Assembly: GCA_016293915.1 (NCBI GenBank)
Contig: JAEDCY010000004.1
Location: 59,670-123,669 of the forward strand
DNA length: 64,000 bases
Source of the DNA: Treponema sp.
Lineage (GTDB): Bacteria; Spirochaetota; Spirochaetia; Treponematales; Treponemataceae
Direction of reading: 5' to 3'
Below the pieces are notes generated by a model. The model saw only the letters and a program-made list of their open reading frames with translations, made no database searches and was not told the origin of the DNA. A program made the translations under genes and the position numbers. This document shows, in pieces, positions 50,323-58,132 of the stretch. Within the stretch, counting starts at the first letter, position 1; every line of letters starts with the position of its first letter.

Positions 50323-51533
50323 TGCGAGAACTCTTTAAGCCGACTGCGGTACAGAAAAAGGCTCTGGAACTTTTGAGTTCTGGAGCAAAACACATTCTGC
50401 TTTTTGGTGGTTCACGTTCTGGAAAAACAACGGTACTTGTAATGGCTGTGATTTTCAGAGCTTGCCGTTATCCAGGAAGCAGACATCTGATCTGCCGCTT
50501 TCGTGCGAAAGATGCCAGAAGTTCTGTATTACATGAAACCTTGATTCCCTGGCTTAACAAGACAATCGGAGCTTCTAACTATAAAGCCAATGTACACGAC
50601 GGATTGATTACGTTATGGAACGGAAGCGAGATTTGGATTGGTGGCCTTGGGGACAAAGAACAGGTTGATAGGATTTTGGGTCACGAGTATGTGACGATTT
50701 ATTTTAACGAAGTGAGTCAGATTTCTTACTCAGCTATTACTACTGCCTACTCTCGTCTTGCGATGAAGGTAGAAGGCTGTAAGAACAAGTTCTTTTATGA
50801 CTGTAACCCATGCAGCCCGATGCATTGGGCTTACAAAGTTTTCATTCGAAAGATTGAACCTCGAACGGATGAAAAATTAAACAAACCGGAACTTTATGCT
50901 TCTGCCGTGTTGAATCCGATGGACAACGCGGAGAACTTAGACGAAGACTACATCACTGACATTCTGGACAACATGCCGGAAAAACAGCGGGCACGATTTC
51001 GTGATGGTCTTTGGGTAAAGCCGGAAGGCAGCGTTTACGAGAAGTTTGAAGAGTCTATGATTCTTCCTCGTGAAAAACTTCCGAAGAAGTTTGACAAGTT
51101 TACCGGCGGACAGGACTTTGGCTTGCACATTGCAGCTGTAAAAGTTGGATGGCTTGGAGACAAAGTTTATGTTGTGGCTGACTTTGGTGGCTTCAACATT
51201 ACGACAAAAACCAGCGTTGAACAACAGACACAAAAACACTGGTACAAAGAAAGCTTCGTTACCTACTGTGACCCGGCTGGTGGCGAAAGAATTCAGGAAG
51301 TTCCTGGCGGAGTTAAGGCGAACAACAGCGTGGATGCAGGAATTGATTACATAATTGCAAAAATCGAACGCGGACAGTTTTTCGTTTGTAAGGATTGTAC
51401 CGGCGTTCTTGGTGAAATATGGGATTACTCTCGTGACGAGAATAATCAGATTGTAAAAGTAAATGACCATTATATGGATGCTATGAGGTATGCGATATTC
51501 AGCGCTGTAACCTCTGGTGTTGTAATGGCATAG
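50322..51533 (+). CDS. Terminase large subunit
   Basis: The 403-residue protein has the packaging ATPase P-loop LLFGGSRSGKTTVLVM (about residue 30), Walker B VTIYFNEVSQIS and a C-terminal nuclease fold with TGGQDFGLHIAAVKVGW and DHYMDAMRYAIF. It should translocate DNA into preformed capsids. Length fits the Terminase_3/PBSX-like group. Overlaps the small subunit by one base; portal follows after 19 nt. Confidence 0.93.
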   Translation: MRELFKPTAVQKKALELLSSGAKHILLFGGSRSGKTTVLVMAVIFRACRYPGSRHLICRFRAKDARSSVLHETLIPWLNKTIGASNYKANVHDGLITLWNGSEIWIGGLGDKEQVDRILGHEYVTIYFNEVSQISYSAITTAYSRLAMKVEGCKNKFFYDCNPCSPMHWAYKVFIRKIEPRTDEKLNKPELYASAVLNPMDNAENLDEDYITDILDNMPEKQRARFRDGLWVKPEGSVYEKFEESMILPREKLPKKFDKFTGGQDFGLHIAAVKVGWLGDKVYVVADFGGFNITTKTSVEQQTQKHWYKESFVTYCDPAGGERIQEVPGGVKANNSVDAGIDYIIAKIERGQFFVCKDCTGVLGEIWDYSRDENNQIVKVNDHYMDAMRYAIFSAVTSGVVMA

Positions 51534-51552
51534 CAGATTACCGATAAAGTAA

Positions 51553-52746
51553 ATGGGATTATTTAACAGACGAAAACCAAAAAAGCAGCTTAGAAGTTTT
51601 TCGGAAATTAACAATGAATCTGTTGCAGATGACTTTTCTGTTCGTGAAAAGAAGACCTGTACGGATCCATATCTCCAGCATGCGTGGGTATCGGTGTGTA
51701 TAGATATTCTTACACGGAATGTTGCTCGTGCTGAGTTTGAAATTTCAAAAAATGGCAAAGTTCAAAAAGATACACAGCTTGCAAAGCTCTTCCGATATCC
51801 GAATAAGAATCTTAGCCGCTTTGACTTATGGAAACAGACATGTGCCTGGTGGAGTCTGGACGGTGAAGCATTCTGGTGGTTTGGAGAGAATTACAGCTGC
51901 GGCCTTCCTACAGAAATCTATATTTTAAATCCTAGAAAAATGCAGCATGTCGTTGATAACGGCAAAGTCACGAAATGGGTATACACGGAAGAAGGATGCG
52001 GAAGGCCCGTAGTTATTCTTCCTGATGAGATTATTCATTTTAAGGACTGGAACCCCTGGAATACTTTCCGTGGGGTTAGCCCTCTGGTAAGCCTTGGTCT
52101 GGAAGTTGAGCAGGATTTGTTAGCAGCAAAACAGAACACAGGTTTGCTGAAAGAAGGAGGCGTGCCTAAAGGTCTGCTCAAGACTGACCAGGTACTGACG
52201 GAAGCCGAAGCAGAGCTGCTTGCTAGAACATGGGATAAAAAGTATGGACGCGGAATGAAAAACCGTGTCGCCGTGCTCGGTAAAGGAACGGAATATCAGC
52301 CGCTGACATTCAGCCCTGACGTACTGAAACTTTACGACATGAAGAAATGGAACTTATATACACTACTCGCGAAGTACGGTATTCCGCCGAGAGTGGCTAA
52401 TATACAGGATTCGAAAAGTTCCTTAAGCGGTACAGACACAGATTCTCAACATCGTGCCTTTTGGAATTATACACTTATCCCTCTGTTAAAAAACTTTGAA
52501 GAAGTTTTAGAGGTTCAATTATTCAGACGATTCAACCTGACTGAAACCGCAGGTTTCAATCTTGAATCGATACCTGAACTACAGGAAAGCGAAGATGCCC
52601 AGAGCAACCGTGATATTGCTGAAATTAACGCTGGACTAAAAACAATCAACGATGTTTTGAAAAGTCGTGGACAGGATACAAAACCCTGGGGCGACATCTG
52701 GTATAGAGCTTCTTCGTTAGTACCTGAATGTTCTGAAAAAAACTAA
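51553..52746 (+). CDS. Phage portal protein (HK97 family)
   Basis: The 397-residue protein has the portal-family profile: N-terminal RRKPKKQLRSF, LKEGGVPKGLLKTDQVL in the middle and IPPRVANIQDSK near residue 275, then an acidic helical tail. The portal forms the 12-mer through which DNA enters and leaves the capsid. It is between the terminase and a regulator-like gene on the same strand. No frameshift is seen. Confidence 0.9.
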   Translation: MGLFNRRKPKKQLRSFSEINNESVADDFSVREKKTCTDPYLQHAWVSVCIDILTRNVARAEFEISKNGKVQKDTQLAKLFRYPNKNLSRFDLWKQTCAWWSLDGEAFWWFGENYSCGLPTEIYILNPRKMQHVVDNGKVTKWVYTEEGCGRPVVILPDEIIHFKDWNPWNTFRGVSPLVSLGLEVEQDLLAAKQNTGLLKEGGVPKGLLKTDQVLTEAEAELLARTWDKKYGRGMKNRVAVLGKGTEYQPLTFSPDVLKLYDMKKWNLYTLLAKYGIPPRVANIQDSKSSLSGTDTDSQHRAFWNYTLIPLLKNFEEVLEVQLFRRFNLTETAGFNLESIPELQESEDAQSNRDIAEINAGLKTINDVLKSRGQDTKPWGDIWYRASSLVPECSEKN

Positions 52747-52763
52747 ATATAAAAGGATTTTAA

Positions 52764-53432
52764 ATGGCAAACATAACAAACGTAGTAATCGCCTGTTTCG
52801 ATGAAGAAATTAGAAAAATTACGAGGAAGGGATTTTCTTCTGTATTTGGAGAAAATCAGATTAAGGTTTGCGGCAACATTGCAGAGCTTAACTGCTGGAT
52901 TCAAGATAAGACTGACATTGCACTTATCTTTGATAAATACTTTCTTGGCTACATGATTTCATACGAGCTGATAAGGCTGAGATTTCAGAACAAAAATTTC
53001 CTTTCTTACTTTGCGGACAAGGGAGATGATGCTCACTACTTTGGTATGAGAGTTCATGAAATTGGAGCTGATGGATTTATCCCCAAAATTGAGGATGTTG
53101 AATCATTTAAGAAATGTATTTATCAGGTGCAGTCTGGTGTAAAAGTATATCCTGAATCTATTACCAGAAGCTTTGAAAATGATGACTGGCTTCTTGATAA
53201 AGCTTATATCAACGAAGTTACAATTCCTGAAATGCTGATTGGAATCTATACAAGCCTTGGATGTTCTCAAAAAGAAATCAGTTACAACATTCATCTTAGT
53301 ACTTCTACTGTATCTGAATATACAAGACAGCTCAGAAGAAAAATCGGATACTCAAAGCCAGGCGACTGGGATTTGCTTTTCAAAAGTTTTCTAACAAATT
53401 TTACGGGAGATTTTTATGGTTGTCAAAATTGA
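52764..53432 (+). CDS. LuxR-type response-regulator-like protein inside the head operon
   Basis: The 222-residue protein has a receiver-like N-terminal domain (MANITNVVIACFDEE...ALIFDKYFLGYM, a single Asp in the place of the phosphoacceptor, then IGADGFIPKIEDV) and a LuxR/NarL-type HTH at the C-terminus (GCSQKEISYNIHLSTSTVSEY). It is an unexpected member of a capsid operon: between portal and protease, 17 nt overlap with the protease. The receiver lacks the usual acidic pair and conserved Lys pattern, so it may be phosphorylation-independent. It could set timing of late genes or of host genes. AAGGA ribosome site precedes it. Confidence 0.8.
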   Translation: MANITNVVIACFDEEIRKITRKGFSSVFGENQIKVCGNIAELNCWIQDKTDIALIFDKYFLGYMISYELIRLRFQNKNFLSYFADKGDDAHYFGMRVHEIGADGFIPKIEDVESFKKCIYQVQSGVKVYPESITRSFENDDWLLDKAYINEVTIPEMLIGIYTSLGCSQKEISYNIHLSTSTVSEYTRQLRRKIGYSKPGDWDLLFKSFLTNFTGDFYGCQN

Positions 53433-54048
53433 CGGTATTGAAAATAAGGAGCTTGGGTGCCGGGAAAAGCTTTTGAAGTTCCTGAAGGAAAATACGCACG
53501 GCGGAATTGTGCAGCCACAGGTTGAAGTTTTCAAGTCTATTGATGTTCAAAAAGATTCATTCCATTGGGTAATGAGTACATTTGATACTGACAGAGACTT
53601 TGAAAAAGTAGACCCTAAAGGCTGGAACTTAAAGAACTATCTGGCAAATCCTGTAATTCTTTGGAGCCATGATTATTCTATTCCAGCAATTGGATATGCG
53701 GAGAATGTGAAGGCTGATACAGTACTCGAGGGAGATATCGTATTCAACTCAAAAGAGTTTGATGAATTCGGATGGAGTATCGGAGAAAGAGTAAAAGCTG
53801 GAGCTTTACGTTGTGGCTCTGTTGGTTTTATTGCTGAGGAAGTTGAGTTTCTGGAAGCTAAAGACCGCAACTGCGATCTGATTTTCAGAAAGCAGGAACT
53901 GCTTGAGTTTAGCATCTGTTGTGTTCCGGCAAATCCTTTTGCGCAGAACAGCGGAACTAAACGACTGGAGATTACGGAAGTTATTCAAGATGAACCGGAA
54001 GAACTTTCGTATTGGGATAAGTTGAGTAAAGGCCTGGCACGGGCTTAG
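53416..54048 (+). CDS. HK97-family prohead protease
   Basis: The 210-residue protein shows the protease residues of the family: His in WSHDYSIPAIG, Ser in CGSVGFIAEE and a downstream acidic partner in the SICCVPANPFA region. It cleaves scaffold and capsid N-termini during head assembly. It begins inside the last codons of the regulator-like gene (17-nt overlap, GGGAG ribosome site). Good length for the family. The capsid gene follows after 114 nt with a strong hairpin. Confidence 0.9.
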   Translation: MVVKIDGIENKELGCREKLLKFLKENTHGGIVQPQVEVFKSIDVQKDSFHWVMSTFDTDRDFEKVDPKGWNLKNYLANPVILWSHDYSIPAIGYAENVKADTVLEGDIVFNSKEFDEFGWSIGERVKAGALRCGSVGFIAEEVEFLEAKDRNCDLIFRKQELLEFSICCVPANPFAQNSGTKRLEITEVIQDEPEELSYWDKLSKGLARA

Positions 54049-54062
54049 TTGTGCATAAAAAA

Positions 54063-54090
54063 AGAGAGGTTTGCTGGAACAAACCTCTCT
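54063..54090 (+). promoter_or_regulatory. Strong hairpin before the capsid gene
   Basis: AGAGAGGTTTG and CAAACCTCTCT form a perfect 11-bp stem with a 6-nt loop, 72 nt upstream of the capsid start. No T-run follows, so it is more likely an mRNA-processing or stability element than a terminator. Confidence 0.55.
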
Positions 54091-54162
54091 AACGATTGTC
54101 CGCCAACGACGGATTTTCGTAAATGTTCATTTGACCAAAACTACCCAAAGGAGGTTTATTTA

Positions 54163-55470
54163 ATGAACGAAGTAATTGTATCACTGCAGCAGAAATTAGA
54201 GAATATGAAAACTCTTGTTCCTACTGAAGCTGCAACACCGGAACAGATTTCGAAGTATTTCAATGAAAACGAAGAAATCATTGCAGGTATTTTGAAGGCT
54301 GCTGACAGTCAGACAACTGCAACAACAAGCGAAATTGAAGGTATTAAAGATGCCGTAAAAGAGCTTCGTAATCTTATGCGAAAAGCAGATGCCGATATGA
54401 AACCTCTCTCATATCGTGACGTGTGCTATAATCTCGGAAAAGCTTTGTGCGCAGCCTGGAACAAGGACGAACAGACTTTGGGAGAGCTCAAGTTCTGTCC
54501 TAACATCAGAGCTGAAAAATGGAATAATCCGAAGGACTTCAGCTGGGAAACCGGAAAAGGATTTGTACCATCTAAAGCAGTTCTTGGTGAGCCAATCGGA
54601 AACCTTGCCAACAATGACCAGTATCTTATCAATCCGATTTATGAAGAAACCATCATGCAGGAAGCTGCAAAGCAGTCAATGATGATGAATCTCGTAACAC
54701 ACCGCCCTATGAGTGGACCATCAATTTTCATTCCAGAACGTGACCGCGGCGGAATTGAATTGAAGTGGCTGACTTCATACGGTCAGAAAATCGATGCTAC
54801 AAAATCAAACATGCCGACAAGAACAGAGCTTAAGGCTTACACACTTGCAGGTTATGTTCCATTCTTCGACGAGTTCGGCGAAGATGTTTTTGTAGACCTT
54901 GGTAAGATGTTCCTGGAAGACTTCACAGAAGCATACGGACAGGAGTTTGACCGCCAGTGCCTCATTGCAGATAATGACCCGTTCAAGGGCGCAATGAATA
55001 TGACTCATGCTGAAAAGCATGCAACATCAAGCGCAGCTATTGCTCAGCTTTCATATCTCGACTTCAGAGCTGTAGAGCTCAAAGTTGAACCTGAAGAAAG
55101 AAAATACTGCAAATGGTTTATGAACGAAACTGTTCTCAACCATATCACAAACATCCGCGACGATAACGGAAATCCAATCTGGAGAAAACCTTGGGAAGGA
55201 ATGCCAGGTCGCCTGGATGGATATGACGTAATCGAAAGCCGTCTTCTTCCACAGTTTGCAGACATCGAAGCTGATACACCTTTTGCAATCTTCATGAATC
55301 CAAAAAGAATCATTCATGGAAACCGCAAGGGAATCGAAATCAAGCGTTTCGATGAAACAACAGAAAGCCTGGAATACGGCGAGCTCTTTATGCGCTTCCG
55401 CAAGAGAGATGGCTTCCTTGTTACCCGTCCAAAAAAGAATATGGTAATTCTTTCTACCGCTGATGCGTGA
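54163..55470 (+). CDS. Major capsid protein (HK97-like)
   Basis: From the ATG at 54163, after AAAGGAGG, the protein is 435 residues. The first 90 or so residues are helical and charged (delta domain, scaffold-like), then the beta-rich capsid core with PLSYRDVCYNLG, IFIPERDRGGIE and FVTRPKK-like ends (read as GFLVTRPKKNMVIL) follow. It matches Phage_capsid/HK97 in layout; the prohead protease upstream would remove the delta part. In-frame codons upstream of 54163 cross the hairpin region and are not thought translated. Confidence 0.9.
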   Translation: MNEVIVSLQQKLENMKTLVPTEAATPEQISKYFNENEEIIAGILKAADSQTTATTSEIEGIKDAVKELRNLMRKADADMKPLSYRDVCYNLGKALCAAWNKDEQTLGELKFCPNIRAEKWNNPKDFSWETGKGFVPSKAVLGEPIGNLANNDQYLINPIYEETIMQEAAKQSMMMNLVTHRPMSGPSIFIPERDRGGIELKWLTSYGQKIDATKSNMPTRTELKAYTLAGYVPFFDEFGEDVFVDLGKMFLEDFTEAYGQEFDRQCLIADNDPFKGAMNMTHAEKHATSSAAIAQLSYLDFRAVELKVEPEERKYCKWFMNETVLNHITNIRDDNGNPIWRKPWEGMPGRLDGYDVIESRLLPQFADIEADTPFAIFMNPKRIIHGNRKGIEIKRFDETTESLEYGELFMRFRKRDGFLVTRPKKNMVILSTADA

Positions 55471-55500
55471 TAAGCGTGACTGACGCATAGAACTTACTTC

Positions 55501-55650
55501 CAAAGAGCAATGTATATTGCCCTTTGGAAAGCGGGGGCGAAATTTCAAAAACCGAAGTGAAGACAAAAGCAAGGCTGCGCCGCACCCGAAGGGCTTGGCC
55601 TTGCTTTTGACTGAACGAAGGTTACAATGGCCTTTGCCCCGCTTTCAAGG
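55501..55650 (+). ncRNA. Highly structured region after the capsid gene
   Basis: Several nested stems: CAAAGAGCAAT/ATTGCCCTTTG (55501-55526), GAAAGCGGGG/CCCCGCTTTC (outer, about 55527 with 55646) and a perfect CAAAAGCAAGG/CCTTGCTTTTG (55564-55609). No reading frame with a proper ribosome site crosses it. It could limit downstream transcription, stabilise the capsid mRNA or be a mobile palindrome. Confidence 0.6.
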
Positions 55651-55660
55651 TAGAGGAGCT

Positions 55661-55684
55661 AAAAATTGCTTTCGCAATTTTTTT
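55661..55684 (+). terminator. Terminator after the capsid module
   Basis: AAAAATTGC, loop TTTC, GCAATTTTT, a 9-bp stem followed by a T-run. It separates the capsid gene from the connector gene. Confidence 0.75.
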
Positions 55685-55737
55685 TAACGCTCTTCGATTT
55701 ATCACCGGTTGCCAGCAGCCTTACTCAGGAGGACAAT

Positions 55738-56232
55738 TTGAAACCTTTCACTTTTGAAGAACTACAGAAAATATTAGAACTTAAAGCAGACGAAATAGAT
55801 ACAGACTTACTCATTTTTAATGCAACAATTTCCTATCTTGAGAACTTACTTGGCTATCAGCTGGCAGATAAAAACTACAATGAATTACAGACAGTGAAAG
55901 ATTGTCAGGTATTCACAGACCATGAGCACATATCGGAAATGATAAATATCATTGATATGACAACAAAAGTCCGTGTATCGAATTGTGTAATTGATGGAAG
56001 ACGAATTATATTCATTGATCCAAAGCTTGAAGGTCATGTTGTCTTTTTGAATTACAACGCAGGCTTTAATGAAGATACACTTCCAGCAGGCTTGAAAGAA
56101 GTTATTGTAAAACTCTTTCTCTTAAAGAAGAAGGAGTTTATTAAGCAGATTAATCACGAAGAAGAAACTGGTTTTGAAATCCCAGAGGATATTCAAAATA
56201 TAATCCGTATATATAGAAGGAAATCACTTTAG
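55738..56232 (+). CDS. Head-tail connector-like protein
   Basis: Start TTG at 55738 with CAGGAGGAC upstream; 164 residues. It begins with a helix (KPFTFEELQKILELKADEID) and shows the compact helical fold of gp6/gp8-like connectors, which plug the portal after packaging. Assignment is by length, order and the TLPAGLKEVIVKLFLLK stretch rather than by a fixed motif. It is followed by another hairpin and the last phage gene. The longer frame to 55666 passes the terminator hairpin and is unlikely. Confidence 0.7.
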   Translation: MKPFTFEELQKILELKADEIDTDLLIFNATISYLENLLGYQLADKNYNELQTVKDCQVFTDHEHISEMINIIDMTTKVRVSNCVIDGRRIIFIDPKLEGHVVFLNYNAGFNEDTLPAGLKEVIVKLFLLKKKEFIKQINHEEETGFEIPEDIQNIIRIYRRKSL

Positions 56233-56233
56233 A

Positions 56234-56272
56234 AGTAAAGCTAAGAATTGCTTTTGCAATTTTAGCTTTACT
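56234..56272 (+). terminator. Long hairpin after the connector gene
   Basis: AGTAAAGCTAAGAATTGC and GCAATTTTAGCTTTACT pair over 17 bp with one bulge. The central AATTGCTTTNGCAATT core is the same as in the 55661 terminator. It lies 2 nt after the stop; no long T-run follows, so it may attenuate rather than terminate. Confidence 0.55.
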
Positions 56273-56302
56273 ATAGAACACCGTCCTCAGGAGGACTTTC
56301 AC

Positions 56303-56704
56303 ATGAAAGATCTATCAAAAATGATGAAAAGACTCAGATATCTGATGATTGAAAAACTGCCTGAATATATAGATAAAATCAACAAAGAAGAGAATGACGG
56401 GATAATTATTAAGCCATTTACCAATACGGAGAAATATCAGGAAACTCTTAAAAAGCCTTATTTTGATTTAAGCTTTAATGAATCTGAACAAGGCATAAAG
56501 GACAGAATAATAGGCTTTGTTCAATACAAGTTTGTTATAGAGTTCTTTTTGGAAAATACCAGCAAAGATCCTATCTTAGAGTTCTGCAGATACAGAGCTT
56601 CAATCATAAAAATGATTGAAGAAAATTTTGAATATGGGCATTATTATACTTACAAATCAATAGGAATAAAAAAGCTAATTCTGGCAGTTTGTGTGGAATG
56701 GTGA
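56303..56704 (+). CDS. Phage hypothetical protein, last head-module gene
   Basis: The 133-residue protein has a basic N-terminal helix (MKRLRYLMIEKLPEYIDK), a central strand-rich part and SIGIKKLILAVCVEW at the end. CAGGAGGAC ribosome site, like the connector gene. Its size fits a head-closure or tail-completion protein but no family is recognised. It is the last gene of the phage-like module; the next gene is convergent. Confidence 0.65.
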   Translation: MKDLSKMMKRLRYLMIEKLPEYIDKINKEENDGIIIKPFTNTEKYQETLKKPYFDLSFNESEQGIKDRIIGFVQYKFVIEFFLENTSKDPILEFCRYRASIIKMIEENFEYGHYYTYKSIGIKKLILAVCVEW

Positions 56705-56741
56705 TTTTTTTTACTTAGAAGTTATCTTTAGTTGAAAAAAC

Positions 56742-57425
56742 TTAGTCTGGAAATTTCTTTTTCATAATAGGCTTGATGAACTGTTTATTCAATTCTCGTT
56801 CATTATGAAAAAGTAAAAGTTCTGAATTTGAAAGTTCTTTTCTTTCGCGTTTAAGTGCAAGAAGCTGTAATGTACAAATTAAATCAGCTGCCTGGAAAAG
56901 TTTATAGTCTTTTGGTAAAACCTTACGGATATCATAATGCGAAAGCTCTGTTGTAAGAACTGCATTTAAGATTCTATTTAATTCATGCTGACCGTTATCG
57001 TAATACAAAATTACATTGTCAAAGGTTTGAAAGAATTCAAGGTTAGAACGGATAAACTGCGACATTTCCTTTGCCATTCTGCCTTCAAGTTTTAGAGTGT
57101 TTTCAAACTGCTTTTTCTCAAAAACAAATGTCTTATATTGAATATCAGATTTCAATACAAAATAAAAAAGTTTTGTAAATAATGCACGACGCTCATTTGG
57201 CATTACGGCATTAAACATTTCTTCTTTTCTGATTAAAGGTGCTGTATGAATTACAAAATCCTTTTCATAACCGAGAGACTGGATTTCTTCATCCAACTTC
57301 TTAATCATAGGATTTATGTCTTTGTCCTGATCATGAAAAAGCATTGTAATGATGTAATATGGAGAATGATTACTGTAAGCTCCAAAATCTCCACTTTCAT
57401 CAACAAAGATGCTTAAATTCCGCAT
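56742..57425 (-). CDS. DUF3800 family protein
   Basis: The 227-residue protein starts MRNLSIFVDESGDFG, the FVDESG signature of DUF3800, with VILYYDNGQ in the centre and ADLICTLQLLALKR near the end (Asp), an RNase H-like arrangement. The family is often found in mobile islands and defence regions; the activity is unknown. It is the only minus-strand gene of the island besides the small frame at 57588, and is convergent with the phage genes. Confidence 0.85.
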   Translation of the reverse strand: MRNLSIFVDESGDFGAYSNHSPYYIITMLFHDQDKDINPMIKKLDEEIQSLGYEKDFVIHTAPLIRKEEMFNAVMPNERRALFTKLFYFVLKSDIQYKTFVFEKKQFENTLKLEGRMAKEMSQFIRSNLEFFQTFDNVILYYDNGQHELNRILNAVLTTELSHYDIRKVLPKDYKLFQAADLICTLQLLALKRERKELSNSELLLFHNERELNKQFIKPIMKKKFPD

Positions 57426-57448
57426 AAATACTCCAGGACAAAAAAAAT

Positions 57449-57468
57449 GGCGGGACAGTCTGCCCGCC
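57449..57468. terminator. GC-rich hairpin upstream of the DUF3800 gene
   Basis: GGCGGG and CCCGCC with an 8-nt loop. T-runs lie on both strands. It sits between the DUF3800 start and the small frame at 57588, so on the minus strand it could terminate the small gene before the DUF3800 gene. Confidence 0.5.
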
Positions 57469-57587
57469 TTTATTAGGTTGAACCTGGGTCTTTCGACCAG
57501 CTCAATGATTTAAATATAACATATTCCGGATAAAAGTCAATAGTGTTAAGATTATTATGTGTTAAAAAATTTTATTAAATATCATTA

Positions 57588-57743
57588 CTAAGAAAATAAA
57601 GAAACAGATTCTATATTTCCCTTTCCAAAAGATAATTCAGCTTTTTCCCAAGCATCATCGACATCTATTGCAAAAATATAATCATACCAACGATTGGCTA
57701 AACTGTTTTTATAATAGTAAACAAGAAATTTTCTTTTTATCAT
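57588..57743 (-). CDS. Possible small protein, 51 residues
   Basis: The minus-strand ATG at 57743 opens 51 codons giving a mixed, protein-like composition: a basic/aromatic start (MIKRKFLVYYYKNSL), then RWYDYIFAIDVDDAWEKAEL with helix features. TATAAT lies 10 nt upstream of the ATG, in the pattern seen before other leaderless starts here. It could be a real small gene or the end of a lost larger gene. No match is recognised. Confidence 0.4.
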   Translation of the reverse strand: MIKRKFLVYYYKNSLANRWYDYIFAIDVDDAWEKAELSFGKGNIESVSLFS

Positions 57744-57866
57744 ATATATGGTTATTATACCCTGAATTTGTTGTTATGCATATATTTGTATTAAAGCTAA
57801 AATCTTTGATAAACCGTGATATTTTATCCCCTAAAATCCTAAAGTGTGCTATAATGTTCTATTATT

Positions 57867-58070
57867 ATGCAAGTAGATTACAGTAGGCTTTGGGCGCGTC
57901 TTAAAGACAAAGGAATTAAAAATAAAACTGACCTCATCCAGATGGCTGGGATTTCTACGAACATTTTAGCTAAACTCAATAAAGGCGAATATATCTCGAT
58001 GGATAGTCCCCATAAAATTTGCACAGTTATGAACTGTGATATTGGAGATATTGCAACCTTTAGGAAATAA
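57867..58070 (+). CDS. XRE-type helix-turn-helix regulator
   Basis: The 67-residue protein has the Cro/CI-type HTH: KTDLIQMAGISTNILAKLNKGEYISM. It is small, as controller proteins of restriction systems are. It starts 11 nt after a TATAAT and so has almost no leader. It is 63 nt upstream of hsdM, with the palindrome at 58074 in between, and likely controls the type I locus and perhaps itself. Confidence 0.85.
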   Translation: MQVDYSRLWARLKDKGIKNKTDLIQMAGISTNILAKLNKGEYISMDSPHKICTVMNCDIGDIATFRK

Positions 58071-58073
58071 TAC

Positions 58074-58092
58074 AGTGTCATTATTTGACACT
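58074..58092. promoter_or_regulatory. Operator-like palindrome upstream of hsdM
   Basis: AGTGTCA, 5-nt spacer, TGACACT, perfect 7-bp arms, just upstream of TATAAT (58102-58107) and hsdM. The palindrome covers the expected -35 region (58079-58084), so a bound regulator would block this promoter. Confidence 0.65.
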
Positions 58093-58132
58093 ACTTAGAT
58101 GTATAATGAACTTAATGGGGTAATATAGAAAA

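Noticed and set aside
54049..54162. N-terminal extension of the capsid gene
   Set aside because: It crosses the leader hairpin, and AAAGGAGG precedes the ATG at 54163.
57668..57886. 72-codon plus-strand frame before the XRE gene
   Set aside because: No ribosome site, biased hydrophobic composition, overlaps the XRE start and the better minus-strand frame at 57588.
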